Source: Nitrospira sp. (GTDB lineage: Bacteria > Nitrospirota > Nitrospiria > Nitrospirales > Nitrospiraceae). From it: a stretch of DNA of 64,000 nt. A program made the position numbers and the translations under genes. Of the stretch, positions 46,206-54,819 are shown piece after piece. Position 1 is the first letter of the stretch. Every line of letters begins with the position of its first letter. The notes under the pieces are model-generated. The model was not told the origin of the DNA, did not search any database, and saw only the letters and a program-made list of their open reading frames with translations. The DNA is taken from NCBI GenBank assembly GCA_024331095.1, contig JANDJE010000001.1, forward strand, positions 1 to 64,000. The letters run 5' to 3'.

Positions 46206-47056
46206 CCGGCTTCCTGTTTCGATTCTGTCCGGCCATACTCTTCGTCACACACAGCGCCGTTCTTTGCCTCGCCGATCCGATCGTCCAAGAGACGACGGAT
46301 TCGCGCCTCAACGAGCCCAAATCAACCACTGTCCTGGTGCGAGTCGTCGCCCACGGCTCGATGGTGCTGGGGAAGGAAGTCGGCGGCGCCCGCATCACGA
46401 TCACCGACGCCGCAACCGGCCGTCTCCTCGCGACCGGCCTGCAACAGGGCGAGGCGGGGGACCAGAACCAGATCATGCGGACTCCCCGCCTGTTGGAAGA
46501 ACCGATCTACAGCACCAAATCCTCGGCTTCCTTTACGACGACCTTGGATCTTCTCCATCCCACTCAGGTGGATATCACCGCCGAGGGGCCATTGGCCTAT
46601 CCGGCGGCGATGCAGCGGGTCAGCAAGCGGGTCTGGCTCATTCCCGGCCAGGATATGATCGACGACGGCATCGTGCTGACCCTTTACGGCTACATCGTGC
46701 AGATCGAACAACCCAAGCCGAATGAGCCGATCGTCGCGCGCGAAGACCTCACCCTGCGGGCCTCGATCCGCACCCTGTCGGGATCATGGGTCCGGCCGCA
46801 CGGCGATTGGGACTCGCGCAAACTTGACATCTACGGCGAGATCCTGATCGGCGACCGGGTGATCGAGCGGCTGCAACTGTTTTACAGCGGCAGAAACGCC
46901 GAGTTCGAAGCGCCGTTTTTCGTCCCTCGCCACACCGACGCTCCTGACGGCCTGACTCTGCGCGTCATTGCCGCCGATCGATCCGGCGGGAATTTCGGCG
47001 TGGGTCTCGCCAAGTATCCCGTGCTCAGCGAACGATTGACCACCAACACCCGCTGA
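46202..47056 (+). CDS. Secreted protein of unknown function, coupled to metG
   Basis: A 284-residue protein whose ATG overlaps the metG stop (ATGA), so it is translated with metG. A signal peptide is likely (FLFRFCPAILFVTHSAVLCLADP), placing it in the periplasm. The rest is beta-rich: VLVRVVAHGSMVLGKEVGGARITITDAATGRLLATGLQQG looks like a bacterial Ig/FN3-type or Big_2-like repeat, and later DLTLRASIRTLSGSW and FYSGRNAEFEAPFFVPRHTDAPDGLTLRVIAADRSGGNFG resemble further sandwiches. I do not recognise the family. A carbohydrate-binding or assembly role would fit beta-sandwiches but is not supported further. No transmembrane segment is seen besides the signal. Confidence 0.7.
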   Translation: MTGFLFRFCPAILFVTHSAVLCLADPIVQETTDSRLNEPKSTTVLVRVVAHGSMVLGKEVGGARITITDAATGRLLATGLQQGEAGDQNQIMRTPRLLEEPIYSTKSSASFTTTLDLLHPTQVDITAEGPLAYPAAMQRVSKRVWLIPGQDMIDDGIVLTLYGYIVQIEQPKPNEPIVAREDLTLRASIRTLSGSWVRPHGDWDSRKLDIYGEILIGDRVIERLQLFYSGRNAEFEAPFFVPRHTDAPDGLTLRVIAADRSGGNFGVGLAKYPVLSERLTTNTR

Positions 47057-47128
47057 CGATCCTGCACGCCATCCCGCTCCGATCTGTTCAATCCTATTGA
47101 GACGAAGGCTTGCTCCCCTCTCCGGAGC

Positions 47129-48088
47129 ATGCGAGACTGTACTATGACCGTCTCCCCTTCTTTTGAGCGTTTGCGCACCCGCCTCTATTTAGCCCTTGCG
47201 CTGAACGGCTTCATCATCGTGGCCGAGTTCATCGGCGGCTGGCTGCTGAACAGTATCGGCCTGATGAGCGACGCCGGGCACAATTTCGTCGATCAAGGCG
47301 CGCTGTTCCTGGCCCTCTACGCGCACCTTATCGCCACACAGCCGCCCAACGAGAACAAAACCTTCGGCTATCACCGCGCCGGCGTCATCGCCGCGTTCCT
47401 CAACTCGTTCATCCTGCTCCTGACAGCCCTGGGCATCGCGCTCTTCGCCGTCAAACGATTGTGGCAGCCGGTGTCCGTTGACGGCGGCTGGATCATGGGG
47501 ATCGCCGCCGCGAGCTTCGCGGCCAATCTCGGCATCGCGCTGCTGCTCCAACGGGGCGCACAGGACGACCTGAACATCCGAGGCGCCTTTTGGCACATGT
47601 TGGCCGACGCCTGGGTCTCGCTCGGCGTGGTCGTGAGCGGCGGCATGATCCTGTTGACGGGTTGGTCCGCGCTCGATCCGCTGATCAGTCTGGTCGTCGT
47701 CATCGTCATCGTGAAAGGAGCTTGGCCGATTTTCAAGGAATCATGGGAGGTGCTGCTTGAGTCCACGCCGCCCAGCGTCAGCCCTTCCGCGATTGCCGCG
47801 ACGATCGAATCGATTCCCGGCGTCAAGAACGTCCATGATCTCCATGTATGGGCGGTGGAGCCGCGGCTGATCATGTTGACCTGTCACGTGCAGGTCGACG
47901 GCGACGATACCGTGTTGACCAACGGTCTGTTGCAGTCGATCCGCGCGCGGGTCGCGTCGGACTTCGGCATCCGCCATCTCACTGTCCAACTGGAGACCCA
48001 GTGTTGTCATTCGGAGGCGGTCCATTGCGACCTTCGCCGACTAGCCGAGCATCACCACCCGGCCGAACTGCTCTCCCCTCGTCATTGA
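47129..48088 (+). CDS. Cation diffusion facilitator (CzcD/ZitB-like) exporter
   Basis: Six-helix inner-membrane antiporter exporting zinc, cobalt or similar divalent ions. The family site residues are seen in helix II (LMSDAGHNFVDQGALFLALYA: Asp/His and Asp) and helix V (GAFWHMLADAWVSLGVVVSG: His and Asp). The cytoplasmic C-terminal domain (about 210-290) has IPGVKNVHDLHVWAVEPRLIMLTCHVQVD. The end, CCHSEAVHCDLRRLAEHHHPAELL, is Cys/His-rich and may add a metal site. At 319 residues from the ATG at 47129 it is normal; the ATG at 47144 gives MTVSPSFERLR and is equally plausible. Confidence 0.92.
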   Translation: MRDCTMTVSPSFERLRTRLYLALALNGFIIVAEFIGGWLLNSIGLMSDAGHNFVDQGALFLALYAHLIATQPPNENKTFGYHRAGVIAAFLNSFILLLTALGIALFAVKRLWQPVSVDGGWIMGIAAASFAANLGIALLLQRGAQDDLNIRGAFWHMLADAWVSLGVVVSGGMILLTGWSALDPLISLVVVIVIVKGAWPIFKESWEVLLESTPPSVSPSAIAATIESIPGVKNVHDLHVWAVEPRLIMLTCHVQVDGDDTVLTNGLLQSIRARVASDFGIRHLTVQLETQCCHSEAVHCDLRRLAEHHHPAELLSPRH

Positions 48089-48157
48089 GCACCGTTCGTG
48101 AGTATTGTTCGAACGTTTCAACTGCGTTCATAGGTTTCGCCAATCAACCGAGCGACC

Positions 48158-48189
48158 TCCGATGGGAGAGCCCATGCTCTCCCATCGGA
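48158..48189. terminator. Bidirectional hairpin terminator between convergent genes
   Basis: Perfect 13-bp arms TCCGATGGGAGAG and CTCTCCCATCGGA around the 6-base loop CCCATG, placed between the convergent CDF exporter gene and the glpQ-like gene. The stem is strong, but neither strand shows a T run after it, so it may stall polymerase or protect 3' ends more than act as a textbook intrinsic terminator. Confidence 0.6.
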
Positions 48190-48217
48190 AATGCCCCGAG
48201 CTTCGTGTATCAGCCCG

Positions 48218-49345
48218 TCATCTGGTTCTGAGATAGGCGTCGCGAGCGGCGACGCCTCGATCCGTGTGATCGGTGAACAAGCCGTCGATCCCGGCCCTCA
48301 AGAACAAGAGCATTTCTCCCGCTCCATCGCCCAACGCCGTGGGATCGCCGGATGACCGGAGGTTCATTGGAAGAAAGGCGTTCTCGGAACGAAACGTATA
48401 GGGATGGACCACCAACCCCACGGCATGGGCATCCTGGACGAACCGCGTGACACGAGAAGGATCGAGATTACCTGCCGAATCGAGAGGCAGAATGAACCGT
48501 TTTTCAGGACCGACCCCTTGGGCATAGGTGGCGATCTGAGCCAACCCGGCCGGCGTCGCCATCTGTTCATAGGTCAACGAGCCCCCGCCCGCTTCCACGT
48601 CATAGGGCTTGCCCTCGATCCACAGCAATTGGACCAGCGGAATCCTGGTCATCCTGCTGAGCTTGCGAAGATTGTTGATTTCGAACGACTGGATAAAGAC
48701 TCGTTGATTTCTCCCCTCATAGCCGTTTTTGCGCAGGATCTTGACCAGCGGCTCTTCGAACGGCAGCCCTAATCGCTCGAAATACGTCGGGTGTTTCGTT
48801 TCGATATAGATGCCGATCCGGCGATTCACGAGCTTCTCATAGGCCTGGACCAGGTCGATGATCTCTTGCAACGTTGGAATCTCGAACTGACCATCGAACC
48901 GGGTATTGGCCGGCCTCGCGCTCGGAATCCGCTCAACGGCGCGGAGCGTCTTGATCTCCGCCAACGTGAAGTCCTCGCTGAACCACCCGGTGACTCCGGC
49001 ACCGTCCACGGTCTTCGTGGTCTTGCGTCCGGCAAATTCCGGCCTGCGCGACACGTCCGTGGTGAGATCCAGCACATTGTCATGGCGAGCGATCAGATGC
49101 CCGTCTTTGGTCATGACAAGATCGGGCTCGACAAAATCCGCTCCTTGCAGAATCGACATCGCGTAGGCCGCCAACGTGTGCTCGGGAACGTAGCCGCTCG
49201 CCCCTCGATGCGCGATCACAATGGGCGCCTGTTGGCGATCAAACACCCACCGTTCCCCTCGTTCGGCCCCCACGTCTCCTCCGTTGATCATCGTCAGCCC
49301 GACGACCATGATCGATAACGCCATTGTACTCAAGACCCTGTGCAT
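48218..49345 (-). CDS. Periplasmic glycerophosphodiester phosphodiesterase (GlpQ type)
   Basis: Hydrolyses glycerophosphodiesters to glycerol-3-phosphate and an alcohol. A signal peptide (MHRVLSTMALSIMVVGLTM...) places it in the periplasm. The GDPD core reads IVIAHRGASGYVPEHTLAAYAMSILQGADFVEPDLVMTKDGHLIARHDNVLDLTTDV, with the catalytic His and metal Glu/Asp/His; IYIETKHPTYFERLGLPFEEPLV and the C-terminal LLFLRAGIDGLFTDHTDRGV complete the barrel. At 375 residues it matches E. coli GlpQ. GGAGG precedes the ATG at 49345 at good spacing, so I use that instead of the track start. Confidence 0.94.
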   Translation of the reverse strand: MHRVLSTMALSIMVVGLTMINGGDVGAERGERWVFDRQQAPIVIAHRGASGYVPEHTLAAYAMSILQGADFVEPDLVMTKDGHLIARHDNVLDLTTDVSRRPEFAGRKTTKTVDGAGVTGWFSEDFTLAEIKTLRAVERIPSARPANTRFDGQFEIPTLQEIIDLVQAYEKLVNRRIGIYIETKHPTYFERLGLPFEEPLVKILRKNGYEGRNQRVFIQSFEINNLRKLSRMTRIPLVQLLWIEGKPYDVEAGGGSLTYEQMATPAGLAQIATYAQGVGPEKRFILPLDSAGNLDPSRVTRFVQDAHAVGLVVHPYTFRSENAFLPMNLRSSGDPTALGDGAGEMLLFLRAGIDGLFTDHTDRGVAARDAYLRTR

Positions 49346-49554
49346 CTCGCCCTCCTTTCGTTGCAACCGGTGAGAGTATTGACGCCGCCCCTGCGGCGAT
49401 TCGCGAATTCAGGATGGGATCAGTCTTTTTCCCGAGGATCAGAAAGTAATCAGAACGGTGTAACATTCAAACCAGGGCACCCCCCGGCGGCGGATGACAT
49501 GCTTTCAGTTGATGCCCGACGCCGGTACAATGAAGCGGTCAACACCAGAGGACT

Positions 49555-50535
49555 ATGGTTCCGACTCCTGTTCCCTTCTATATGCTCTGCGGCTCGCTCG
49601 GCGCGGGAAAGACGACGCTCCTGATGCGCCTGCTGGAATACTGGAAGGCGCAAGGGCGAAAAACCGGCGTCCTCATGAACGAAGCGGGGGAAATCAGCAT
49701 CGACGGCCCGCGCGCCGGCACCCTGGCCGAGCAGGTGATGAACCTGGCGGGCGGCTGTGTCTGTTGCGACACGAAGGAAGATCTCTCCTGGGGCATCGCC
49801 GAGCTGGTGCGCTCATATGGATCGGACGTGTTGATCCTCGAATGTTCAGGGCTTGCCGATCCGTCGGAAGTGATCGATGCGGTCACTGACCTCTATACGG
49901 CGCGGTTGGCTTCCCTTGAACGGGTGATCGCGCTGCTTCATCCGGTCTCGACGGAATCCAGCCACTCCGCCGCCTACGTCGCGACCCAGGCCATTCGGTG
50001 CGCGGATGAGCTGATTCTCAACAAACAAGACCTGTACGTGTCCGGTCACTGGGAGCAATTTCGTGCGGCGATCATCGAACAGAACCCCTATGCGCGTCTC
50101 TGGGAAACGTCCCACGCGAGGCTCGACGTCGCGGAACTGCTCGACGCCCGCCCTTCCCTTGGTTCCCGCCTTTCCACAGGACGCCACGCCGCCACGAACG
50201 TCTTGTTCGACGCAGCTCGTTCCGCCTCCGTTCAACGCGCGGTCTACCATCCCATCGCCACCACCGTCCGTCTGGCCGGTCCGTTGAACAAAGAACGGTT
50301 CCAGGCGTGGCTCCAGGATCTTCCCAAGGAACTTGAGCGGGCCAAAGGTTTCTTCCGATTCTCCGGGAAGCCGGAATTGCAGGAGTTTCAGTACGCGCCG
50401 CCGGGGGAGCCGACGGTCGCCCCCATCATGTTGCTGGACGAGCCCGATCCGGCAATCGTCTTGATCGGCCGAGGATATGACGTCGAAGCCCTAGCACGCC
50501 GCTTGCTCAACTGCATGGAGACCGATGCCGTATGA
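49555..50535 (+). CDS. CobW/COG0523-family G3E GTPase
   Basis: Metal-chaperone-type GTPase of the G3E family. The P-loop is MLCGSLGAGKTTLLMRLLE; the metal motif GGCVCC (CxCC) follows, then ECSGLADPSEVIDAV (Walker B region) and NKQD (base recognition, NKxD). The C-terminal CobW_C domain (about 225-326) begins VYHPIATTVRLAGPLNKERFQAWLQDLP. There is no His-rich stretch as in some zinc chaperones. COG0523 proteins deliver zinc, cobalt or other metals to target enzymes; the nearby CDF exporter and TonB receptor fit a metal theme, but the client is unknown. AGAGG is right before the ATG. It is 326 residues. Confidence 0.9.
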   Translation: MVPTPVPFYMLCGSLGAGKTTLLMRLLEYWKAQGRKTGVLMNEAGEISIDGPRAGTLAEQVMNLAGGCVCCDTKEDLSWGIAELVRSYGSDVLILECSGLADPSEVIDAVTDLYTARLASLERVIALLHPVSTESSHSAAYVATQAIRCADELILNKQDLYVSGHWEQFRAAIIEQNPYARLWETSHARLDVAELLDARPSLGSRLSTGRHAATNVLFDAARSASVQRAVYHPIATTVRLAGPLNKERFQAWLQDLPKELERAKGFFRFSGKPELQEFQYAPPGEPTVAPIMLLDEPDPAIVLIGRGYDVEALARRLLNCMETDAV

Positions 50536-50619
50536 ATTCCCGCGCCGGACTCGGAATACCTATGCCGTTTGCGAACGCAAGCGACCGATCAAGAGCAATC
50601 GGTAAGCGCCTCGTCTTCA

Positions 50620-51192
50620 TCAAGAAGAGCGCGCGCCGGACGCCTGTGGAACCGGCTTCTTCCGAAAAGCCGGCCACAGTAACAAGAGCCAGGCGAATCC
50701 CGCGCCGATCGCTCCCCCGATCAACCAACCGCCGAGCACATCCGTGACATAATGGGCCCCCACGTAGACGCGGGCGAACCCGACCAGCGCAACAATCGGC
50801 CAACAGATCCAGCCGGCTTTTGGGTACAGGACCTGAATAAAGGCTGCGGCCGCGGCAGTGTTGACGGCGTGGTTCGATGGAAAACTGAACAGGCCTCCGC
50901 AGCCGCCCGGCTCGACGCTGATCGCTTGGCTCAGCGCCCGGCAAGGCCTCACCCGTTCAAACACCCACTTTAACTGCCCTCCGAGAAAATCGGCCAGGCC
51001 GACCGATGCCGCCAACAGAGGCCCGCCATAGAAGGCTTCCCGTCGGCGGGCCCAGATCCACCAGACAATCGCGCAAGCGGCCGGCAGGTAGAGGGTGCTG
51101 CGGTTGACAATCAGGAGGAAAAACCGATCGGCCAGAGCCGATTGCCCGGCCAAGCCGTTGATGGCATAGAACAGAGACTCATCCAGACTCAT
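50620..51192 (-). CDS. PAP2-family membrane phosphatase
   Basis: Membrane phosphatase of the PAP2 superfamily, 190 residues, often acting on undecaprenyl pyrophosphate, phosphatidic acid or similar lipids on the outer face of the inner membrane. The three active-site motifs are visible: KWVFERVRP, FSFPSNHAVN (PSGH type, with Asn for Gly) and GFARVYVGAHYVTDVLGG. Five hydrophobic helices can be drawn. If it uses undecaprenyl pyrophosphate it would recycle the carrier that the polysaccharide enzymes need, which is inference. It is convergent with the CobW gene, with no clear terminator in the 84 bases between them. Confidence 0.88.
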   Translation of the reverse strand: MSLDESLFYAINGLAGQSALADRFFLLIVNRSTLYLPAACAIVWWIWARRREAFYGGPLLAASVGLADFLGGQLKWVFERVRPCRALSQAISVEPGGCGGLFSFPSNHAVNTAAAAAFIQVLYPKAGWICWPIVALVGFARVYVGAHYVTDVLGGWLIGGAIGAGFAWLLLLWPAFRKKPVPQASGARSS

Positions 51193-51319
51193 CGACAGGA
51201 CGATACGGCGTCATCCGCCATTCGTCAAGCATGAGACATCGCTTATCGATCATCTATCGGGCGGGAATCTTCACCGGTCCGTTTGTTCCACCAACAATGC
51301 GCGGCAAGACGTTCTTTCT

Positions 51320-51784
51320 TTATCGAGTCCTAAAGTGAATGCGCACGGTCAGTTCGCCGTCCACGGGATCGTCGCCGTTGAGTTGTGGATCGAATCGCCA
51401 TCTCCCAAGGGCATCGACCCCGGCGCGGGTCAGTTCCCGATGTTTGCAGGGTTCCAAGACCACGACGGTCACCTTGGCCTCTTTCGACACGAGCAACCGG
51501 GCCTTCATCCAATCGTCCAGCTCTTTCCCTTGAAGAGACGGCGGGATATCAGGCCATGGCGTGAAGAGGGCCACCGGGCCCAACTGCCGGTCCTTGTTCA
51601 ACGGCAGTCCATGGACGTGAACTTCCGGCAGCTCCAGCACGTCCTCGGCATGGTCGCTTTCATGCGTGGCCGCGTCGCCGGCCGCCGCCAACGCGGCGGC
51701 CGGGCTCATCAACAGCGGCCACGCGGCAACGACCAGAGTCACGCCCAGACTGATCGGGTGGAAAATGTTTGCCAAACGGGTCAT
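51320..51784 (-). CDS. TonB C-terminal-domain protein next to the TonB receptor
   Basis: A 154-residue exported protein. The N-terminal hydrophobic segment (IFHPISLGVTLVVAAWPLLMSPAAALA) is either a signal peptide or an anchor. A linker with His (DAATHESDHAEDVLELPEVHVHGLPL) follows, and the C-terminal 70 residues look like a TonB C-terminal domain: KVTVVVLEPCKHRELTRAGVDALGRWRFDPQLNGDDPVDGELTVRIHFRTR, where W-R-F-x-P and the final beta-strand are the TonB_C pattern. The proline-rich spacer of normal TonB is missing. It starts at the ATG at 51784 with AAAGG; the ATG at 51802 is only a base past the receptor stop. Confidence 0.7.
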   Translation of the reverse strand: MTRLANIFHPISLGVTLVVAAWPLLMSPAAALAAAGDAATHESDHAEDVLELPEVHVHGLPLNKDRQLGPVALFTPWPDIPPSLQGKELDDWMKARLLVSKEAKVTVVVLEPCKHRELTRAGVDALGRWRFDPQLNGDDPVDGELTVRIHFRTR

Positions 51785-51803
51785 CGACGGCCTTTCGTTC
51801 ATG

Positions 51804-54218
51804 TTAGAAAAACCATTGTCCTCGAAAGAAGAACGATCGCGGCATGCCGGCGTGCGACACGCCCAGTCCGATGCTCCCTTCGCCGAAATTGATGAAGTAC
51901 TGTTGGTCTAACACGTTGACGACGTCAAACGCCAACAGCATCTTTTGCCCGTGCCACGGCAACGGCACGATATGGGAAATCGACAGATTGTAAATCGTGT
52001 AGGAAGGGCTGTGGGTGGAGTTGGTCTTGGCTCCTTCCGCCGCCGTCCGCAATCCGGATGCGAACAACATCTGGCCGGTCAACGTCGTGCGATCGAGCAG
52101 CCGGTAGCTCACGACGGCCGAGCCGGTCAGGATCTGCATGTGGTCGCAGAAGATGCCGCCCGGCGAATGGATGTCGGCGATCTCCTCGCCGTGCAGGAGA
52201 AAATGCCCCGATTGCAATCCGTACCCCTTGCATTGTCCCCATGCGATATTCCCGCGAACCGTCAGATTGTCCATCAGCCACAATTTGAGCGCCGCGTCGG
52301 CTCCTCGACTCCATCCCCGCTCGAACGCGAAGTAGTTGAGCAACGGCGTGGTCCCGAACTGGCCGGCGTCGGACAGATAGTTGGCCAGTTTGTAGTAGCC
52401 CGTCAGTTGCAGCGTCGCCCACTCCCCCAATGCATGCACACTGCCGATTTGAAAATAATGGGCTCGCTCCGCTCGGGGAGGATTGTTTGTCGTATCTTCC
52501 GGCTCCGCCGTGGTGCCGATTGTGTTCAACTTGGCAAACGAGATGGCCTCCAAATTGGGAGGAGTAAACAGCCGGCCATAGAACGCATGGAACGCATGGA
52601 ACGGGTTGTATCGGTACGTCACGCCGATTCGCGGGCTCACCTGTCCCTCGTGACGGAGATACTGCACCGTATCGGCCCGCACACCGACGTTGAACGTCCA
52701 ATGGTCGTTCGGCGTCCACTGGTCCTGAATCCAAAACTCCTGCCGCCAGCCGATCAATCGGTTGTCGGCGTTGAGACTCACCAAATCGGTCAGTCCGCTG
52801 TCGAACGCCGTCAGGCGCGTTTTGTTGATCGCCTGGGTGCGATCGACCTGAAAGCCCGCCTTGATCAGGTGCTCCTTGCCGTGAACATAGGTATAGTCCA
52901 GCCGGACGCCGCCCGAATAGGCGGTTCGATCCTGGCTCCCGGCCGAAAACGGCTCCGTCTCATCCGGCACGTAGGCCAGCACGTTGAACGGATCGGTTCG
53001 AAACGTCGCCCTCGTGTGACGGAAGTATCCGGCCAAACTGAAAAAGTTTCGGGTATTGATATCATGCCGCCACACGAGATGGCCGTATTGATTGTTTTCC
53101 TTTTGGTTCTCGTCAATCATTTCCGAGGGAACCGGCGAAAACCCGCCCGGCAACAGACCGTTGAGCGTCCCCGTGATCACCGGATTCGGCTCCTGTCCCG
53201 GCGACGTCGGAATTTGATACTTCGCGATGGAGTTAAGAAACAGCAGCGTGAAATTGTCACGGTTGCTCACCTGATAATCGCCGCGGAACATCGTCTGATT
53301 GCGCTCGCTTTGACCATGATAGGTGGGGCGTCCGAGCGTCGGCGGCTCGATGCCACGGTTCGTCGCCGTATGGCTGTTCAAGAAGTAATAGCGGAACTTC
53401 TCGCCGACCGCGCCGCCGTATTCGAAGGAAGGATTGATCATGTTGTTCGAGCCGCCGAACATTTGGATCGATCCGAACCCCGGCTTCGTGCCGCTCTTGG
53501 TGGTGATGTCGATCAACGCCGCCGTCTTGTTCCCGACGTTGGCCTCCATCCCGCCCAAGACGATGTCGGCCCGTTCCCAGGCGCGTGGGGTAATCACGTC
53601 CGAAAAGGTGGACGACACCGTGTCAGGAATCGGCACGCCGTCGATTCGGATTTGGAGATTCGCATGGTCCTGCCTGATATGGACCTGCTTGAGCGATCCG
53701 TAGACCGCGCCGGGAATCGTCAACAGGACATCGTGGAACTCGTTATTGTTTCCCCTCGGCAGCATGTCGATTTCCTTCCGGCTGAGGGAATAGGTTTCGC
53801 TGGACGCTGTCGTCGAGAGCGGCGGGAGTGGTGAGACCACCTCCAGAGCAATTTCCTTCGTCTGTGACAACGTGAGCGTGACGGACTTGGACGACTCCTC
53901 TTCCAAGGTGAGCACCACATATTCGCTTCGATAGGTCTCCTGCACCGCGCTGATCGAGTAGGTGCCCTTGTCGGCCACCGCAATCTTGAATTCCCCCGCA
54001 TCGCTCGAGACGCCGGAGGCCACGACGTCGCCCTCTTGATTTTTCACCTCAATGACGGCCTGCGGCACGCGCCGAAGGTCTTGGTTTTGAACGATCCCGC
54101 TGATCGTTCTTCTATTATCGGCACCTTTCCCGATATCTTCTCCCCACGCCGTCCCCGCGACCATCGCGCCCACGACAATCAGCCCGGCACACAACGCCCT
54201 TCTTCCTGTAACGACCAT
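51804..54218 (-). CDS. TonB-dependent outer-membrane receptor
   Basis: Outer-membrane transporter of about 804 residues. A signal peptide (ALCAGLIVVGAMVAGTAWG) is followed by a carboxypeptidase-regulatory-like domain (about 30-115; SGIVQNQDLRRVPQAVIEVKNQEGDVVASGVSSDAGEFKI), a plug with PRGNNNEFHDVLLTIPGAVYG and RIDGVPIPDTVSSTF, and a long barrel ending in GQWFF, the outer-membrane C-terminal Phe signature. The substrate is not readable, but the context (TonB-like protein, His-containing small protein, CobW, CDF) suggests a metal or a metal complex. AGGAGG lies just before the ATG at 54218; the track's longer start is excluded because it would put the signal at residue 30. Confidence 0.92.
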   Translation of the reverse strand: MVVTGRRALCAGLIVVGAMVAGTAWGEDIGKGADNRRTISGIVQNQDLRRVPQAVIEVKNQEGDVVASGVSSDAGEFKIAVADKGTYSISAVQETYRSEYVVLTLEEESSKSVTLTLSQTKEIALEVVSPLPPLSTTASSETYSLSRKEIDMLPRGNNNEFHDVLLTIPGAVYGSLKQVHIRQDHANLQIRIDGVPIPDTVSSTFSDVITPRAWERADIVLGGMEANVGNKTAALIDITTKSGTKPGFGSIQMFGGSNNMINPSFEYGGAVGEKFRYYFLNSHTATNRGIEPPTLGRPTYHGQSERNQTMFRGDYQVSNRDNFTLLFLNSIAKYQIPTSPGQEPNPVITGTLNGLLPGGFSPVPSEMIDENQKENNQYGHLVWRHDINTRNFFSLAGYFRHTRATFRTDPFNVLAYVPDETEPFSAGSQDRTAYSGGVRLDYTYVHGKEHLIKAGFQVDRTQAINKTRLTAFDSGLTDLVSLNADNRLIGWRQEFWIQDQWTPNDHWTFNVGVRADTVQYLRHEGQVSPRIGVTYRYNPFHAFHAFYGRLFTPPNLEAISFAKLNTIGTTAEPEDTTNNPPRAERAHYFQIGSVHALGEWATLQLTGYYKLANYLSDAGQFGTTPLLNYFAFERGWSRGADAALKLWLMDNLTVRGNIAWGQCKGYGLQSGHFLLHGEEIADIHSPGGIFCDHMQILTGSAVVSYRLLDRTTLTGQMLFASGLRTAAEGAKTNSTHSPSYTIYNLSISHIVPLPWHGQKMLLAFDVVNVLDQQYFINFGEGSIGLGVSHAGMPRSFFFRGQWFF

Positions 54219-54336
54219 GGCCCCTCCTTGCTTATGCGCATAAGACGGTGACAAGCAAAATGACGGAGGATGGACGGCTTGGGCAGCCCAAGGCCTTTCC
54301 ACCACCGTGAGACGATTGATGTGCGTCAGTGCTTGT

Positions 54337-54657
54337 CTAGAGACGCGGCGGAGCGCGGGAAGGGCCGACGAGCGAGAGCGTCGCCGAGAAAAGTGCGTCT
54401 TCCGCGGTGTTCACCCGAGACCAAACCAGGTCACCGGGAGTCAGGCTCGGCAGATCACAATCGATCGAACCGGCGATGTGATCGTCAACCCATTGGCAGA
54501 TGTCGTGGGCCGAATGTTCGTGGCCGTCGGTGTCCGCGGCGGCCAACGCATGGTGGACGTCTTGCGCGACGGCAAACGGCGCAAGGGCCAGCAGAAGTGC
54601 CATCAGAAAGGCTGAAAGGCCGGCTTGGAACTTTATGGACCATCGTGGCTCGATCAT
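54337..54657 (-). CDS. Small exported His-containing protein
   Basis: A 106-residue protein with a signal-like hydrophobic segment (FQAGLSAFLMALLLALAPFAVAQ). A short metal-suggestive cluster DVHHALAAADTDGHEHSAHDICQWVDDHI holds six His, one Cys and acidic residues. The rest (DLPSLTPGDLVWSRVNTAEDAL) is unremarkable. It resembles small periplasmic proteins of the DUF2946 type, but I cannot make the match certain. It lies upstream of the TonB receptor in the same direction with about 118 bases between. The ATG at 54657 is preferred over the track start because it begins the signal directly. Confidence 0.55.
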   Translation of the reverse strand: MIEPRWSIKFQAGLSAFLMALLLALAPFAVAQDVHHALAAADTDGHEHSAHDICQWVDDHIAGSIDCDLPSLTPGDLVWSRVNTAEDALFSATLSLVGPSRAPPRL

Positions 54658-54819
54658 GGGGCATAGCGGGTACCATAAGCTGACAGAGCCTGTCAAATTG
54701 GTTGGACATGGCAGTGATTTTATTGATTCATCAACATGTTACAAACTCCCTTCTGGACTTTTCCCCAACATTTCCTATACTCTACGGCATCGAGACCATT
54801 TTTTCTTGAAAGGATCACC

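Noticed and set aside
49383-49398. CGCCGC-CCCT-GCGGCG hairpin upstream of the CobW gene
   Set aside because: A neat stem, but without T run, promoter overlap or repeat elsewhere, and GC-rich DNA makes such short stems often by chance.
51945-53834. 629-residue plus-strand ORF
   Set aside because: Shadow of the TonB receptor gene on the other strand; no signal peptide, no motif, Arg-rich composition.
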